A DNA stretch of 64,000 bases from positions 10,766 to 74,765 of the forward strand of contig JBMNCQ010000044.1 in assembly GCA_049366715.1 (NCBI GenBank), given 5' to 3'. Shown one piece after another: positions 1 through 8,055 of the stretch (position 1 is the stretch's first letter; each line of letters begins with the position of its first letter). The notes under the pieces were generated by a model, which was given only the letters and a program-made list of their open reading frames with translations, was not told the DNA's origin and did no database searches. Position numbers and translations under genes: made by a program. This stretch comes from JBMNCQ01 sp049366715 (GTDB taxonomy: Bacteria > Bacillota > Peptococcia > Peptococcales > BICA1-8).

Positions 1-19
1 CGTTTATTTTTAGCTTTGT

Positions 20-56
20 CAATAAATAATTATTGTTTATCGATAATTATTTATTG
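20..56. repeat. AT-rich inverted repeat at left edge
   Basis: Fourteen-base arms (20-33 and 43-56) are perfectly complementary around a 9-base spacer. It lies beyond the tctA terminator, so it may belong to a neighbouring unit outside the window. Two near-identical 15-base direct copies of AGGATTTGC(A/T)ATTAA follow at 71-85 and 91-105. No gene is visible in 1-317. Confidence 0.5.
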
Positions 57-233
57 CAATACACTAAAAGAGGATTTGCAATTAAGGGAAAGGATTTGCT
101 ATTAAATAGGCGGGAATAAATATCCTTATCGGAAAAAGTTCCAAAAAACAGGCTAAAGTCCTCTGAAATAAGACTCGAACCGCTAAAAAAAAGTGGAAAT
201 TTCAAACGGGATGAAAAGTTTTATAAATAAAAC

Positions 234-266
234 AGACCACAGTAAATTTAAATTGTACTGTGGTCT
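234..266 (-). terminator. Terminator of the mutase/tct operon
   Basis: An 11-bp perfect stem (AGACCACAGTA at 234-244 against 256-266) with an 11-base loop lies just past the tctA stop. Read on the minus strand it is followed by a T-rich stretch (TGTTTTATTT). Confidence 0.8.
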
Positions 267-317
267 TACAAAGGGGGAGCGAAAAATATTTATATTTATA
301 TTTATATTAATATTAAC

Positions 318-1853
318 CTATTGACTGGGAGTAATTTTTCCCGTCTTTCTTTTTTGCCATAAAGGAAGTGTCAAGGCGACTACAATACTAATTATGGAAA
401 TTATGATGAGGGCCCCGCTGATGGGACGCAGGAAAAAAATAGTCCAGTCGTTTTTATAACTAATCATCGTAGTTAAAAAGTTTCTTTCGGCAATTTGGCC
501 TAAAATGGTTCCTAATAATAGCGGTGAAAGCGGGTATTGGAATTTATGCAGAAAAAATCCGATTATACCAAAAAGAAATAATAACCAGACATCATAAATA
601 TTGTTACGTAATGCAAAAGCACCGATTATACATAGTACCATGATAAAGGCAGATATTATCGTTTCAGGTGCTTTAAGTATCTTAACGATTGGTTTAACCG
701 CTAATAAACCTAAAATTGACGTTAAAAGTATTCCCACAAATACGGATGCATAAATGGCATAGATCATATTTCCGTTAGTATGAAAGATTCCGGGTCCCGG
801 TTGGATGCCATGCAGCATAAAAGCGCCGAGTATAATTGCCGTAGCCCCGCTTCCCGGGATACCTAGAGTTAACATAGGAATCAAGGCTCCGCCTACCGAA
901 GCGGTAGCCGCACTCTGGGAAGAAATCAAGCCTTCCGGAGCCCCCTTCCCTAGCTTGCTCTTCTCTTTACCGCCATATTGCTTTTCTAAACCATAACTTA
1001 TAAATGCGGCAACAGTTGCACCTGCTCCGGGAATAAAACCGATTATTGTTCCCAGAAAACTTCCTCTTAGAAATGTAGGAGTTTTCTTTTGGCAGTCTTT
1101 TAATTTAGGCAGCGCTGTTTCAATCTTGGCCTTATCTTTGGTTTTTAAACCGGAAGATTGGAACCCGGTTTCCAGGCGGCTGAAGATTTCCGCAACAGCA
1201 TATATGCCCACTAGGACGATCAACCAGTCCACACCGGCTAGTAGAAATTTGGTATCAAAAGTGAATCTGTTAATGCCAAACATTGCATCTACGCCCACCG
1301 TCGCAATAAATAAGCCTATGCACATAGATACTACCGCATCACGGAAGGATGTTGTACCTAATACTAAGACGCTGCTCAAACCAAAAAAAACTATTGCAAA
1401 ATATTCGGGACTAGAAAAACTTAAAGCAATTTTAGCTAAAGGCTCGGAAACAAGCACCATAAGAATTGCTGCAAATATCCCACCAAAAAGATTTGCATAA
1501 AGAGTCCATCCCAATGCTTCCGCCCCTCTACCTTGACATGTCATAGGATAGCCGTCCCACAGCAATGGAACATGTATTGGATCTCCTGGTATTTTATACA
1601 AAATTGCGGGAAAGGCTCCGCCATATGTTCCGGCTAAATAGATAGCTGTTAATAACACAATAGCATTGGTAGGATTCATAGAATAAGTAAAAGGTAAAGC
1701 TAAAACAACTCCAATTATTAAAGTTAATCCCGGTAAAGCAGAAGTCAGTAAACCAATAAGTAATCCAATGATAATTAATGCTATGGTAATTGGATTTAGA
1801 ATTTCGATTAACCCATTACCTAATGACAGAATAATATTCATAAGCGTATCCAT
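318..1853 (-). CDS. tctA: Tripartite tricarboxylate transporter, large permease TctA
   Basis: This 511-residue, very hydrophobic protein has the length and features of the large TctA membrane subunit, including the Gly/Pro-rich stretches LTSALPGLT near the N-terminus and GFIPGAGATVAAF near residue 270. Tct systems use a periplasmic-type binding protein and a cation gradient to import carboxylates. It is the last gene of the operon starting at mmsA (9573) and follows tctB by 24 bases. The Tct family handles citrate, tartrate, phthalate-like acids and others, so the substrate cannot be read from sequence. Its place in a mutase operon suggests it imports the acid that operon degrades. Confidence 0.93.
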   Translation of the reverse strand: MDTLMNIILSLGNGLIEILNPITIALIIIGLLIGLLTSALPGLTLIIGVVLALPFTYSMNPTNAIVLLTAIYLAGTYGGAFPAILYKIPGDPIHVPLLWDGYPMTCQGRGAEALGWTLYANLFGGIFAAILMVLVSEPLAKIALSFSSPEYFAIVFFGLSSVLVLGTTSFRDAVVSMCIGLFIATVGVDAMFGINRFTFDTKFLLAGVDWLIVLVGIYAVAEIFSRLETGFQSSGLKTKDKAKIETALPKLKDCQKKTPTFLRGSFLGTIIGFIPGAGATVAAFISYGLEKQYGGKEKSKLGKGAPEGLISSQSAATASVGGALIPMLTLGIPGSGATAIILGAFMLHGIQPGPGIFHTNGNMIYAIYASVFVGILLTSILGLLAVKPIVKILKAPETIISAFIMVLCIIGAFALRNNIYDVWLLFLFGIIGFFLHKFQYPLSPLLLGTILGQIAERNFLTTMISYKNDWTIFFLRPISGALIIISIISIVVALTLPLWQKRKTGKITPSQ

Positions 1854-1877
1854 AGATAGCCTCCCTATTCCGAAATT

Positions 1878-2426
1878 CTAGCGAATACCTAATAAACTAT
1901 AAATTAAATAAGTAAAATTTCCAAAAAAGCCGATGCCGGCAGGCAAAGATAAGTAAGCAATTTTTAAAAACACTACGATTAGACAAAATGTACCTATTAA
2001 ACTGCTGCAAATTATAACATCCCGCCTCTTGTAATTGCCGATTTTCATCATGCCTGCCAAATATATAACTGTAGATATAATAAACCCTATTATCGGCAGC
2101 AAGAGTATATATACAAAAGTAGCGAGCAGCCCTAATATTAAAAATTTATGATTATTCTTGCCTTCGCGCCTTTTTTCTTGATGATTTTCATTAGAAGCAG
2201 AAATGTTTTTACCGATCGTCTTTTTTTTGAGATTAATAATTCCCAAGACAATATCATAAGCTGTAAAGATTATAATAATTATTAAAATCAGTTTAGGCCA
2301 CAGATCAGGTCCCAGTCTTCCTGGAATCTTAGTATATTTGAAATTGGTCGATATATAATAAAGCACGAGGGAAATGAAGAAGAGACTGACGTTAAAAAGT
2401 ATTTTGCCTCTCTGCTGTGTATTCAT
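1878..2426 (-). CDS. tctB: Tripartite tricarboxylate transporter, small permease TctB
   Basis: This 182-residue protein has four likely transmembrane segments and a charged, Lys-rich cytoplasmic loop near residues 65-95, the usual layout of the small TctB subunit. It sits between the binding protein and the large permease, in the standard tctC-tctB-tctA order. TctB sequences are poorly conserved, so the call rests mainly on size, topology and position. Confidence 0.88.
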   Translation of the reverse strand: MNTQQRGKILFNVSLFFISLVLYYISTNFKYTKIPGRLGPDLWPKLILIIIIIFTAYDIVLGIINLKKKTIGKNISASNENHQEKRREGKNNHKFLILGLLATFVYILLLPIIGFIISTVIYLAGMMKIGNYKRRDVIICSSLIGTFCLIVVFLKIAYLSLPAGIGFFGNFTYLIYSLLGIR

Positions 2427-2460
2427 AAGATCCCACTCCCATAATTATTATTGAGGCTTG

Positions 2461-2508
2461 AAGCAGGGAAAATAAAAATTTAAATATGAATTTTTATTTT
2501 CCCTGCTT
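2461..2508 (-). other. Long intercistronic hairpin between tctC and tctB
   Basis: Two perfectly complementary 20-base arms (2461-2480 and 2489-2508) enclose an 8-base loop just after the tctC stop. No T tract follows on the minus strand, so it is more likely an mRNA-stabilising or partial-termination element than a full terminator. It could help make more binding protein than membrane subunits. Confidence 0.6.
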
Positions 2509-2536
2509 ATAACATGATGCAGTTTATATTTATTAC

Positions 2537-3547
2537 CTAATTTAGTGCCGCGGCCATACTTTCAAGATCTTGATCCAAAGCTTTTTTCGCTTCCTGGTCA
2601 TTGGCATAACTATCCTCTGTTGCACGGTTCTTCTGGAGAAACTTTTGTAAATCTTCCGAATCATTGTAAACTTTTTCCAGAGCCTCACTAATCAGTTTGA
2701 CTTTTTCAGGGTCGGTTCCTGCTTTAGCAATAATGCTGCGGCTGAAAGGAAGATAAAGTTCTATTCCCAGTTCGCCTGTGCAAGGGACATCGGGAAACTC
2801 GGAAACCCTTTCTTCATTAAAGACAATAATGGGGCGTATTTGCTTTTCCTCAATATATTGGATTACATCCCCGGCCTGTTCAAATAAAATATCGGCATGA
2901 CCGCCTAAGATGGAAGTGTAACGTTCCCCCGGATTAGGAAAGGGTATCTTATTTACTTGAATGCCGTGCTTGTTTTCTAAAAATTTAAATGTAATGTCAT
3001 CGACGGTTCCGTCCCCGGTAATAGCAGCTTTGATCTCACCCGGTTTCTCTTTGACGATCCGTTCAAAATCGTTCCAGCTTTTTATGGGACTGTCAACCGG
3101 AACAAATATATACGAAGGAACTTTAACCATCCTGGCGGCAGGAGTAATATCCTCATATTGGTAGCTGGCATTGGGGTTTACTAAAGTGGCATGGGTATCA
3201 AGAGTATAAATAGCAATGGTATAACCATCGTTAGGAGCGGTTATCAGCTTATTCATGCCTACACCGCCGGAAGCTCCGGGAACATTAATAACCGGCAGGG
3301 AAACCCCTAATACTGGTTCGAGTTCTTTACTTAGAATACGGGCCAATTGGTCCGCGCCCCCGCCGGGTCCCCACGGTACGATTAATTCAATAGGTCTTGT
3401 GGGATACTGTTTTTCGGCCTCTTTCTGAGGTTCGTCATTTGGGGTATTTTCTTTAGCCGTATTTTCGTTACAGCCTGTAAGCAGCAAAGCAACCAGCAAA
3501 GTAAAAATAATAAAGCAGACAAACTTTCTATTTACTAAAGTTTTCAT
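2537..3547 (-). CDS. tctC: Tripartite tricarboxylate transporter binding lipoprotein TctC
   Basis: This 336-residue extracytoplasmic solute-binding protein begins with a basic, hydrophobic signal peptide and a clear lipobox (LLLTGC, Cys26), so it should be lipid-anchored outside the membrane. After a charged linker the mature part has the family hallmarks YPTRPIELIVPWGPGGGADQ and LPVINVPGASGGVG. It would capture the carboxylate and deliver it to TctAB. It is separated from tctB by a strong hairpin, consistent with higher expression of the binding protein. Confidence 0.93.
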   Translation of the reverse strand: MKTLVNRKFVCFIIFTLLVALLLTGCNENTAKENTPNDEPQKEAEKQYPTRPIELIVPWGPGGGADQLARILSKELEPVLGVSLPVINVPGASGGVGMNKLITAPNDGYTIAIYTLDTHATLVNPNASYQYEDITPAARMVKVPSYIFVPVDSPIKSWNDFERIVKEKPGEIKAAITGDGTVDDITFKFLENKHGIQVNKIPFPNPGERYTSILGGHADILFEQAGDVIQYIEEKQIRPIIVFNEERVSEFPDVPCTGELGIELYLPFSRSIIAKAGTDPEKVKLISEALEKVYNDSEDLQKFLQKNRATEDSYANDQEAKKALDQDLESMAAALN

Positions 3548-3620
3548 TTGATCTTACCCCCGATTATTTTTTTATATGATTCCTTTAAGGACTGCCCTCC
3601 CTTCAGTGTTTAATATCCGT

Positions 3621-4694
3621 TTAAGATAGCCACTCTTTTTTATCTTTTAAAAATGAACCCAATATATCTTCGGTGATTTCCGAAGAAAAATCCTCCGGAA
3701 CAAGCATGTACCCGTCTTTAATTACTATTTCACAATTAAAAATAGTGTTTTTTTGCTTTAAGAAACCGTTCATTTCCCCGGCATTTTGGAGAAGCTTTGC
3801 TGCAACCAGCCCTTCGTGAATACAGCCGATTTCTCCGGCTACCCCGTTACCCAGAACTACTTTTAGATCATGGGCAAAGGCTTTGTTGATCATACTTTCC
3901 AGCCGCTTAACACTTCCTACTTTCATTAATTTAAATTTAACATATTCTGCACATTTTAAAGTGATCGCCATATCTAAGTCTTTTTCAGAATGTATTGACT
4001 CGTCCAGCATCAATGGTAGAGGTGAAACCTTATTTAGTTCTACCATTTCAGCCCATTTATCGATCTTAAACGGCTGTTCAAACAACTCTACCGACCGGGG
4101 ATCAATACTATTTACAAAGTGAGAAGCTTCTGCAAAATTATAGCCTTGGTTAGCGTCTATTCTGATTAAGGCACTCTTACCGACAGTATCCTGGATAAAC
4201 CTGGTCCTGCTAATATCCTCGTTTAAATTCATCCCGACTTTTACCTTTAATGTGGTATAACCTTGGCCTAACAATGATTCAATTTCTTTCTGTAATGCAG
4301 CATAATCAGTTGAGTTAAGCGTTCCCAGTAGTTTCTGTTTAAATGGTCTCCCTAGCTTATAAGTGCATTTATCATCCAGAAACTCCAAGGCAGTTAAAAT
4401 GGGCGTAACAGAATAAGGGTTATTTTCACAAAAGGGAGTTAGTTTTGTGATGGCGTCTTTTATACAAATACCAGGTAATATTCCTCCTTGATTTGTAACA
4501 AAAGTCCAGGCATTTTTCAAAGTTTCGTGGGAATACCCCGGTAACGGAACAGATTCCCCAATACTTTTACACCCTTCTGTGGTCACAATTTCAACAAAGA
4601 TAGTGGCAAAACTATTAAGGTCCGTAAAGGATAAATGATATGGGTCCTTTAACGGAATATCTACTAAATAAGCCGTAACCTTTTTAATTTTCAT
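3621..4694 (-). CDS. Enolase-superfamily (MR/MLE-type) enzyme in mutase operon
   Basis: About 357 residues, with the MLE-subgroup layout: a KVKVG motif (Lys-x-Lys) after the second barrel strand, metal ligands in RIDANQG, ELFEQPF and MLDESI, and a late Lys in YVKFKLMKVG. Such enzymes abstract a proton alpha to a carboxylate in racemisation, cycloisomerisation or dehydration. It lies directly after the mutase epsilon gene, where the true methylaspartate pathway has methylaspartate ammonia-lyase, a longer (about 410 residues) and distinct member of the superfamily. I chose the ATG at 4694 because AAAGG lies 9 bases upstream; another ATG at 4703 abuts the site. The exact reaction is unknown. Confidence 0.8.
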   Translation of the reverse strand: MKIKKVTAYLVDIPLKDPYHLSFTDLNSFATIFVEIVTTEGCKSIGESVPLPGYSHETLKNAWTFVTNQGGILPGICIKDAITKLTPFCENNPYSVTPILTALEFLDDKCTYKLGRPFKQKLLGTLNSTDYAALQKEIESLLGQGYTTLKVKVGMNLNEDISRTRFIQDTVGKSALIRIDANQGYNFAEASHFVNSIDPRSVELFEQPFKIDKWAEMVELNKVSPLPLMLDESIHSEKDLDMAITLKCAEYVKFKLMKVGSVKRLESMINKAFAHDLKVVLGNGVAGEIGCIHEGLVAAKLLQNAGEMNGFLKQKNTIFNCEIVIKDGYMLVPEDFSSEITEDILGSFLKDKKEWLS

Positions 4695-4722
4695 TTTTTT
4701 CATCCTTTAAATGTTTTTTTAC

Positions 4723-6162
4723 TCATGCTTTGGCGATTTCAGAAATATCCTCAATTGCCATATCTAAATCAATCTCACGCTTTTCCTGATGGGCTCTGTC
4801 CTGTAATTTAGCCAGGTGATATTCTCTAACTTCCTTGGGCAATGGCAAATTCCCGGAATCAAGATAGCGGACAGCTCCTTGATAATCCCGGACAGGAAGA
4901 ATTTTATTTGCGACAAATTTATTTGGAGCCCAAGGAACGTCAATTATTCCGGATTCAAACCCTCTTACTGCACCCAGTGCGGGATCTCCTGCCCCTATTT
5001 CCAAAAGAGAATTTACAATATTCTTCACCTCTTTGCGCAGCATATCCATTTCTATTTTCAGCTCTTTGTCTTCCGGCAGTCGGAAACCTTTTAATATTTT
5101 GATAATCTTTTTGGTCGCTCTTAGTCCTGCCACATTTGCACCACCGGTAGGAATACCGATTGCTTCGTGAGGAGTCTTGGTCGTTATGTGGGTAGCATTT
5201 CCTAATACTCCAATCATGGCACCCAGACAAATAATTGAAAATGCTTCATCTTCTCTATTCGGGAAAGCACCCATCCATTGGTGGGAACCGGAGGCGATTT
5301 GCATATCTTTGTACCCGAATTCGTTAAGATACTCTTGGGCCAGTTCCTGTACCAATCTTAATGCCGCGACATCCTGTATTAAATTTAGATTTTGTCCGAT
5401 TCCGATACTATAACTCTTTACGCCTTGTTCCGCTGCTAAAAGACAATCCAGAATGGAAATTGTAATTGCAATACCCGGAGGAATTAGTGTTCCTGTTAAA
5501 AAGCCGGTCTGTTCACGATGGAGCGGAATACCCTTCTCTCCATAATAGGCAACCAAGCGGTCGACATATTGATAATTTCGTATTCCTTGGGCGAGAGACA
5601 GCTCTTTCGTGAAACGGATTGTATCAGATATTCCTGCCCCCAGGAGACCTGTATAACCTGAGGCAAAAGCTACCTCTGCAATAGTAGCCGCAAATGGGGT
5701 TCCCGGCAGAACCATAGCGGGAATTTTTATGCTTTCTATGATTTGCCGGCATTTTGAAAAGCCATAATTTACAATGGGAAAACCGTTTAATAATGATCTT
5801 TTTTGCGTATGGCTTTGTTTTATACCATTTTCGGCATCTCTGAATTTTTCGTTGCGGGTATAACTATCTGTTGTACTCGGTAAATAATCGGCTTGACCTT
5901 CATCCTGCAGCGCTAACATTAATTTTAGCTGTTCATCAAATAGGGCTACCCCGCCCCGGGGATAGATTAGAGTGTCCCCGTTTTCTTTGGCTTTAGCGAT
6001 CAGCTGCGGAAGGTTTTTGGCTGCCGGAAGGTTTTTTTGATAATCTATTGCTTCCCCTAATTCGATCTCTTGTAAAGTCGGCCATTTTCCTATTAAATCC
6101 CTGCGCAAATCTTTAAATTCGTCTGAGTTTAATTGCTGATTTCTTACAATTGAATTTAACAC
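4723..6162 (-). CDS. Glutamate-mutase-like epsilon subunit with altered substrate pocket
   Basis: 479 residues, a full-length match to the epsilon (GlmE/MutE) subunit of B12-dependent glutamate mutase; it should form a TIM barrel covering the cobalamin held by the sigma subunit at 7606-8010. Compared from memory with Clostridium cochlearium GlmE at a constant offset of +3, catalytic-site residues Arg69, Arg103, His294, Lys329 and Glu333 are kept. The residues equivalent to Arg149, Glu171, Tyr177 and Tyr181, which hold the amino-acid end of glutamate, are Leu152, Leu174, Asp180 and Phe184. The enzyme is therefore unlikely to use glutamate and may rearrange another dicarboxylate. The start is GTG, with a GGGGGG site 12 bases upstream. 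Confidence 0.85.
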   Translation of the reverse strand: MLNSIVRNQQLNSDEFKDLRRDLIGKWPTLQEIELGEAIDYQKNLPAAKNLPQLIAKAKENGDTLIYPRGGVALFDEQLKLMLALQDEGQADYLPSTTDSYTRNEKFRDAENGIKQSHTQKRSLLNGFPIVNYGFSKCRQIIESIKIPAMVLPGTPFAATIAEVAFASGYTGLLGAGISDTIRFTKELSLAQGIRNYQYVDRLVAYYGEKGIPLHREQTGFLTGTLIPPGIAITISILDCLLAAEQGVKSYSIGIGQNLNLIQDVAALRLVQELAQEYLNEFGYKDMQIASGSHQWMGAFPNREDEAFSIICLGAMIGVLGNATHITTKTPHEAIGIPTGGANVAGLRATKKIIKILKGFRLPEDKELKIEMDMLRKEVKNIVNSLLEIGAGDPALGAVRGFESGIIDVPWAPNKFVANKILPVRDYQGAVRYLDSGNLPLPKEVREYHLAKLQDRAHQEKREIDLDMAIEDISEIAKA

Positions 6163-6207
6163 TTATGAACTGTACCCCCCTTTTATGTGAAACATGGAGC
6201 ATGAAGA

Positions 6208-7593
6208 CTAATTTATTTTTTTTAAAGTTTTTTGGGCAATCCGTAAGGCTTTATCCGGGTTAAGTTCGGCCAATAAGCCGATTGCATACAATACATAATT
6301 TTTATCAACATAAATATTGGCTTGTTTGGGTTTTAAATATAAGGGATGAGCGTTATCATAGAGGGCTTTTTCTAATATTGCGGCAGGATTTTTGCTGTTT
6401 GCGATAACGCCTCCCGTTCCAATAATTATGGGGATTTGAGTTAAATCCTTACCCCTTTGCACCAAAACCTCACCATGGCTTGTAAAGAAACTTTTTAAAA
6501 AACCGGAATGGCGTTCGGTGGAAATTTGAACCGCTCCCCGGGCCAGGGCCATTTCAATTTCGTATTCTGCAGGTTGTGCCAGATAGGTGACATCATTAAG
6601 TATCTTTTCAAGATATGTGATAATGTTTCCCGGTGGCCGTTTACATTCAGTCGCCAGCTTGGCGATTCCCAGCTCAGCAGCTATTCCGCCGGCGCTATAC
6701 CGCATGCCGATATCACCTTCTACGGTGCGTTTTAAAAACTGTTCTGCCAAACCTTTTACGATAACTCCCGGCTGTGTGGGGTCACCTTTGGCGGCTGTAT
6801 AGACATCAGTAGTTGCCCCCCCGATGTCGATTACCATTATGTCACCAATTCCCTTTTCGCTTTTCGTTCCTGTTGCTAATAATCCGACAGCTTTTAAAAC
6901 CGCGGTTGGCGTGGGCATAAGAATACCTTCCACAAAATTCTCGGCTTTTTTTAATCCTTTAGCTGCAATTATTTTCTCTATGAAAACTTTTCGAATCTCC
7001 TCTTGAACTTTTTTATAATTTAGAACCCCTATTTCCGGCATGATATTCTCGGTAATACGGACATCTTTATGAGAATTCTGAAAAATAACTTCGATCTCGT
7101 CATAAGCATTTTTATTTCCCGCCACAATTATTGGTGCGGTTGTTTGAGCTGAGGCCAGTATCTGAGCATTAGAACAAATCACTTTACTGTTTCCTCCGTC
7201 GGTCCCCCCGCAAAGAAGGATAATATCAGGTGCCAGCTTTTCGATTTCTTGCAGTTCTAATTTGTTTAATATATTGGCATAAGTTTTTATTACTTTTGCC
7301 CCGGCGCCTAAAGCCGCCTTTTGGGAAGCCTGAGCAGTTAAATCAGGAACCAAGCCGATGGTAATCATTTTTAACCCGCCTGCCGCACTGCTGCATGCGA
7401 TGCTTTTTACGGAATCAGGGATTAACGGGCAAGTATCTTTTAAATAAGTAAGGGCCTTATGTAAGCCGTCCATAATATTGGTTTCGATTGTGGTATGACT
7501 CTTTGCCGTGGCAATAATTTCTTCTTTTACCAGGTCTATTGCCGTAATTTTGGTATTGGTACTTCCAAAATCTATTGCCAAAACAGGTCCCAT
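6208..7593 (-). CDS. MutL/GlmL-type mutase reactivating ATPase
   Basis: 461 residues with the actin-like ATPase signatures of the GlmL/MutL family: AIDFGSTNTKITAIDL at the N-terminus, a CGGTDGG loop near residue 129 and VIDIGGATTDVY near residue 255. Family members free inactivated cobalamin from B12-dependent mutases so that fresh adenosylcobalamin can bind. It lies between the sigma and epsilon subunit genes, the classical glmS-glmL-glmE order. A paralogue at 12245-13678 accompanies the 2-methyleneglutarate mutase, so each mutase has its own reactivase. Confidence 0.9.
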   Translation of the reverse strand: MGPVLAIDFGSTNTKITAIDLVKEEIIATAKSHTTIETNIMDGLHKALTYLKDTCPLIPDSVKSIACSSAAGGLKMITIGLVPDLTAQASQKAALGAGAKVIKTYANILNKLELQEIEKLAPDIILLCGGTDGGNSKVICSNAQILASAQTTAPIIVAGNKNAYDEIEVIFQNSHKDVRITENIMPEIGVLNYKKVQEEIRKVFIEKIIAAKGLKKAENFVEGILMPTPTAVLKAVGLLATGTKSEKGIGDIMVIDIGGATTDVYTAAKGDPTQPGVIVKGLAEQFLKRTVEGDIGMRYSAGGIAAELGIAKLATECKRPPGNIITYLEKILNDVTYLAQPAEYEIEMALARGAVQISTERHSGFLKSFFTSHGEVLVQRGKDLTQIPIIIGTGGVIANSKNPAAILEKALYDNAHPLYLKPKQANIYVDKNYVLYAIGLLAELNPDKALRIAQKTLKKIN

Positions 7594-7605
7594 ATCTTCA
7601 TCTCC

Positions 7606-8010
7606 TTATTCTGCCAGGTCTTTTTTTAAATCTTCGATAAATTCTTTCAAATCAATGGTAGGTGGGTATACTTTATCGAATCCCATTTGCTTATATCTTT
7701 CTGCAACTTCTGCAAAATTTTGAGTACCTACCGCTAAATTCCCTCCGATATATAAGCGGATATCATCAAGACCTGCTTCGCTGCATTTATCGCGAAATCC
7801 CTGGCAATCAAGTTCCCCCTGCCCATATAATGAAGAGATCACTATTGCCGCTGCATCAGTTTCGATGGCAGCATTAATAAATTCTTCGGCTGGTGTTAAA
7901 GCGCCTAGTCCTACTACTTTAAAACCGGCTCTTTCCATGGCCCTTTGTATTATTCTATTTCCTACTATATGAGAGTCTACTCCGATAACACCTGTTATAA
8001 TGGTCTTCAT
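7606..8010 (-). CDS. Glutamate-mutase-like sigma (B12-binding) subunit
   Basis: 134 residues, the usual size of GlmS/MutS. The base-off cobalamin signature DxHxxG is present as Asp12-Ser-His14-Ile-Val-Gly17, with the later family motifs SSLYGQGELDCQGF and IGGNLAVG. His14 should be the lower axial cobalt ligand. It is followed after 12 bases by the reactivase gene. The subunit itself gives no information about substrate, which is set by the epsilon partner. Confidence 0.93.
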   Translation of the reverse strand: MKTIITGVIGVDSHIVGNRIIQRAMERAGFKVVGLGALTPAEEFINAAIETDAAAIVISSLYGQGELDCQGFRDKCSEAGLDDIRLYIGGNLAVGTQNFAEVAERYKQMGFDKVYPPTIDLKEFIEDLKKDLAE

Positions 8011-8055
8011 AATTCCCCTCCGAATACATAATGCATTTGACTTTCCCTGATATTT

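Noticed and set aside
4723..8010. Ordinary glutamate fermentation via methylaspartate
   Set aside because: Methylaspartase, mesaconase and citramalate lyase genes are absent here and the epsilon subunit lacks residues that hold glutamate.
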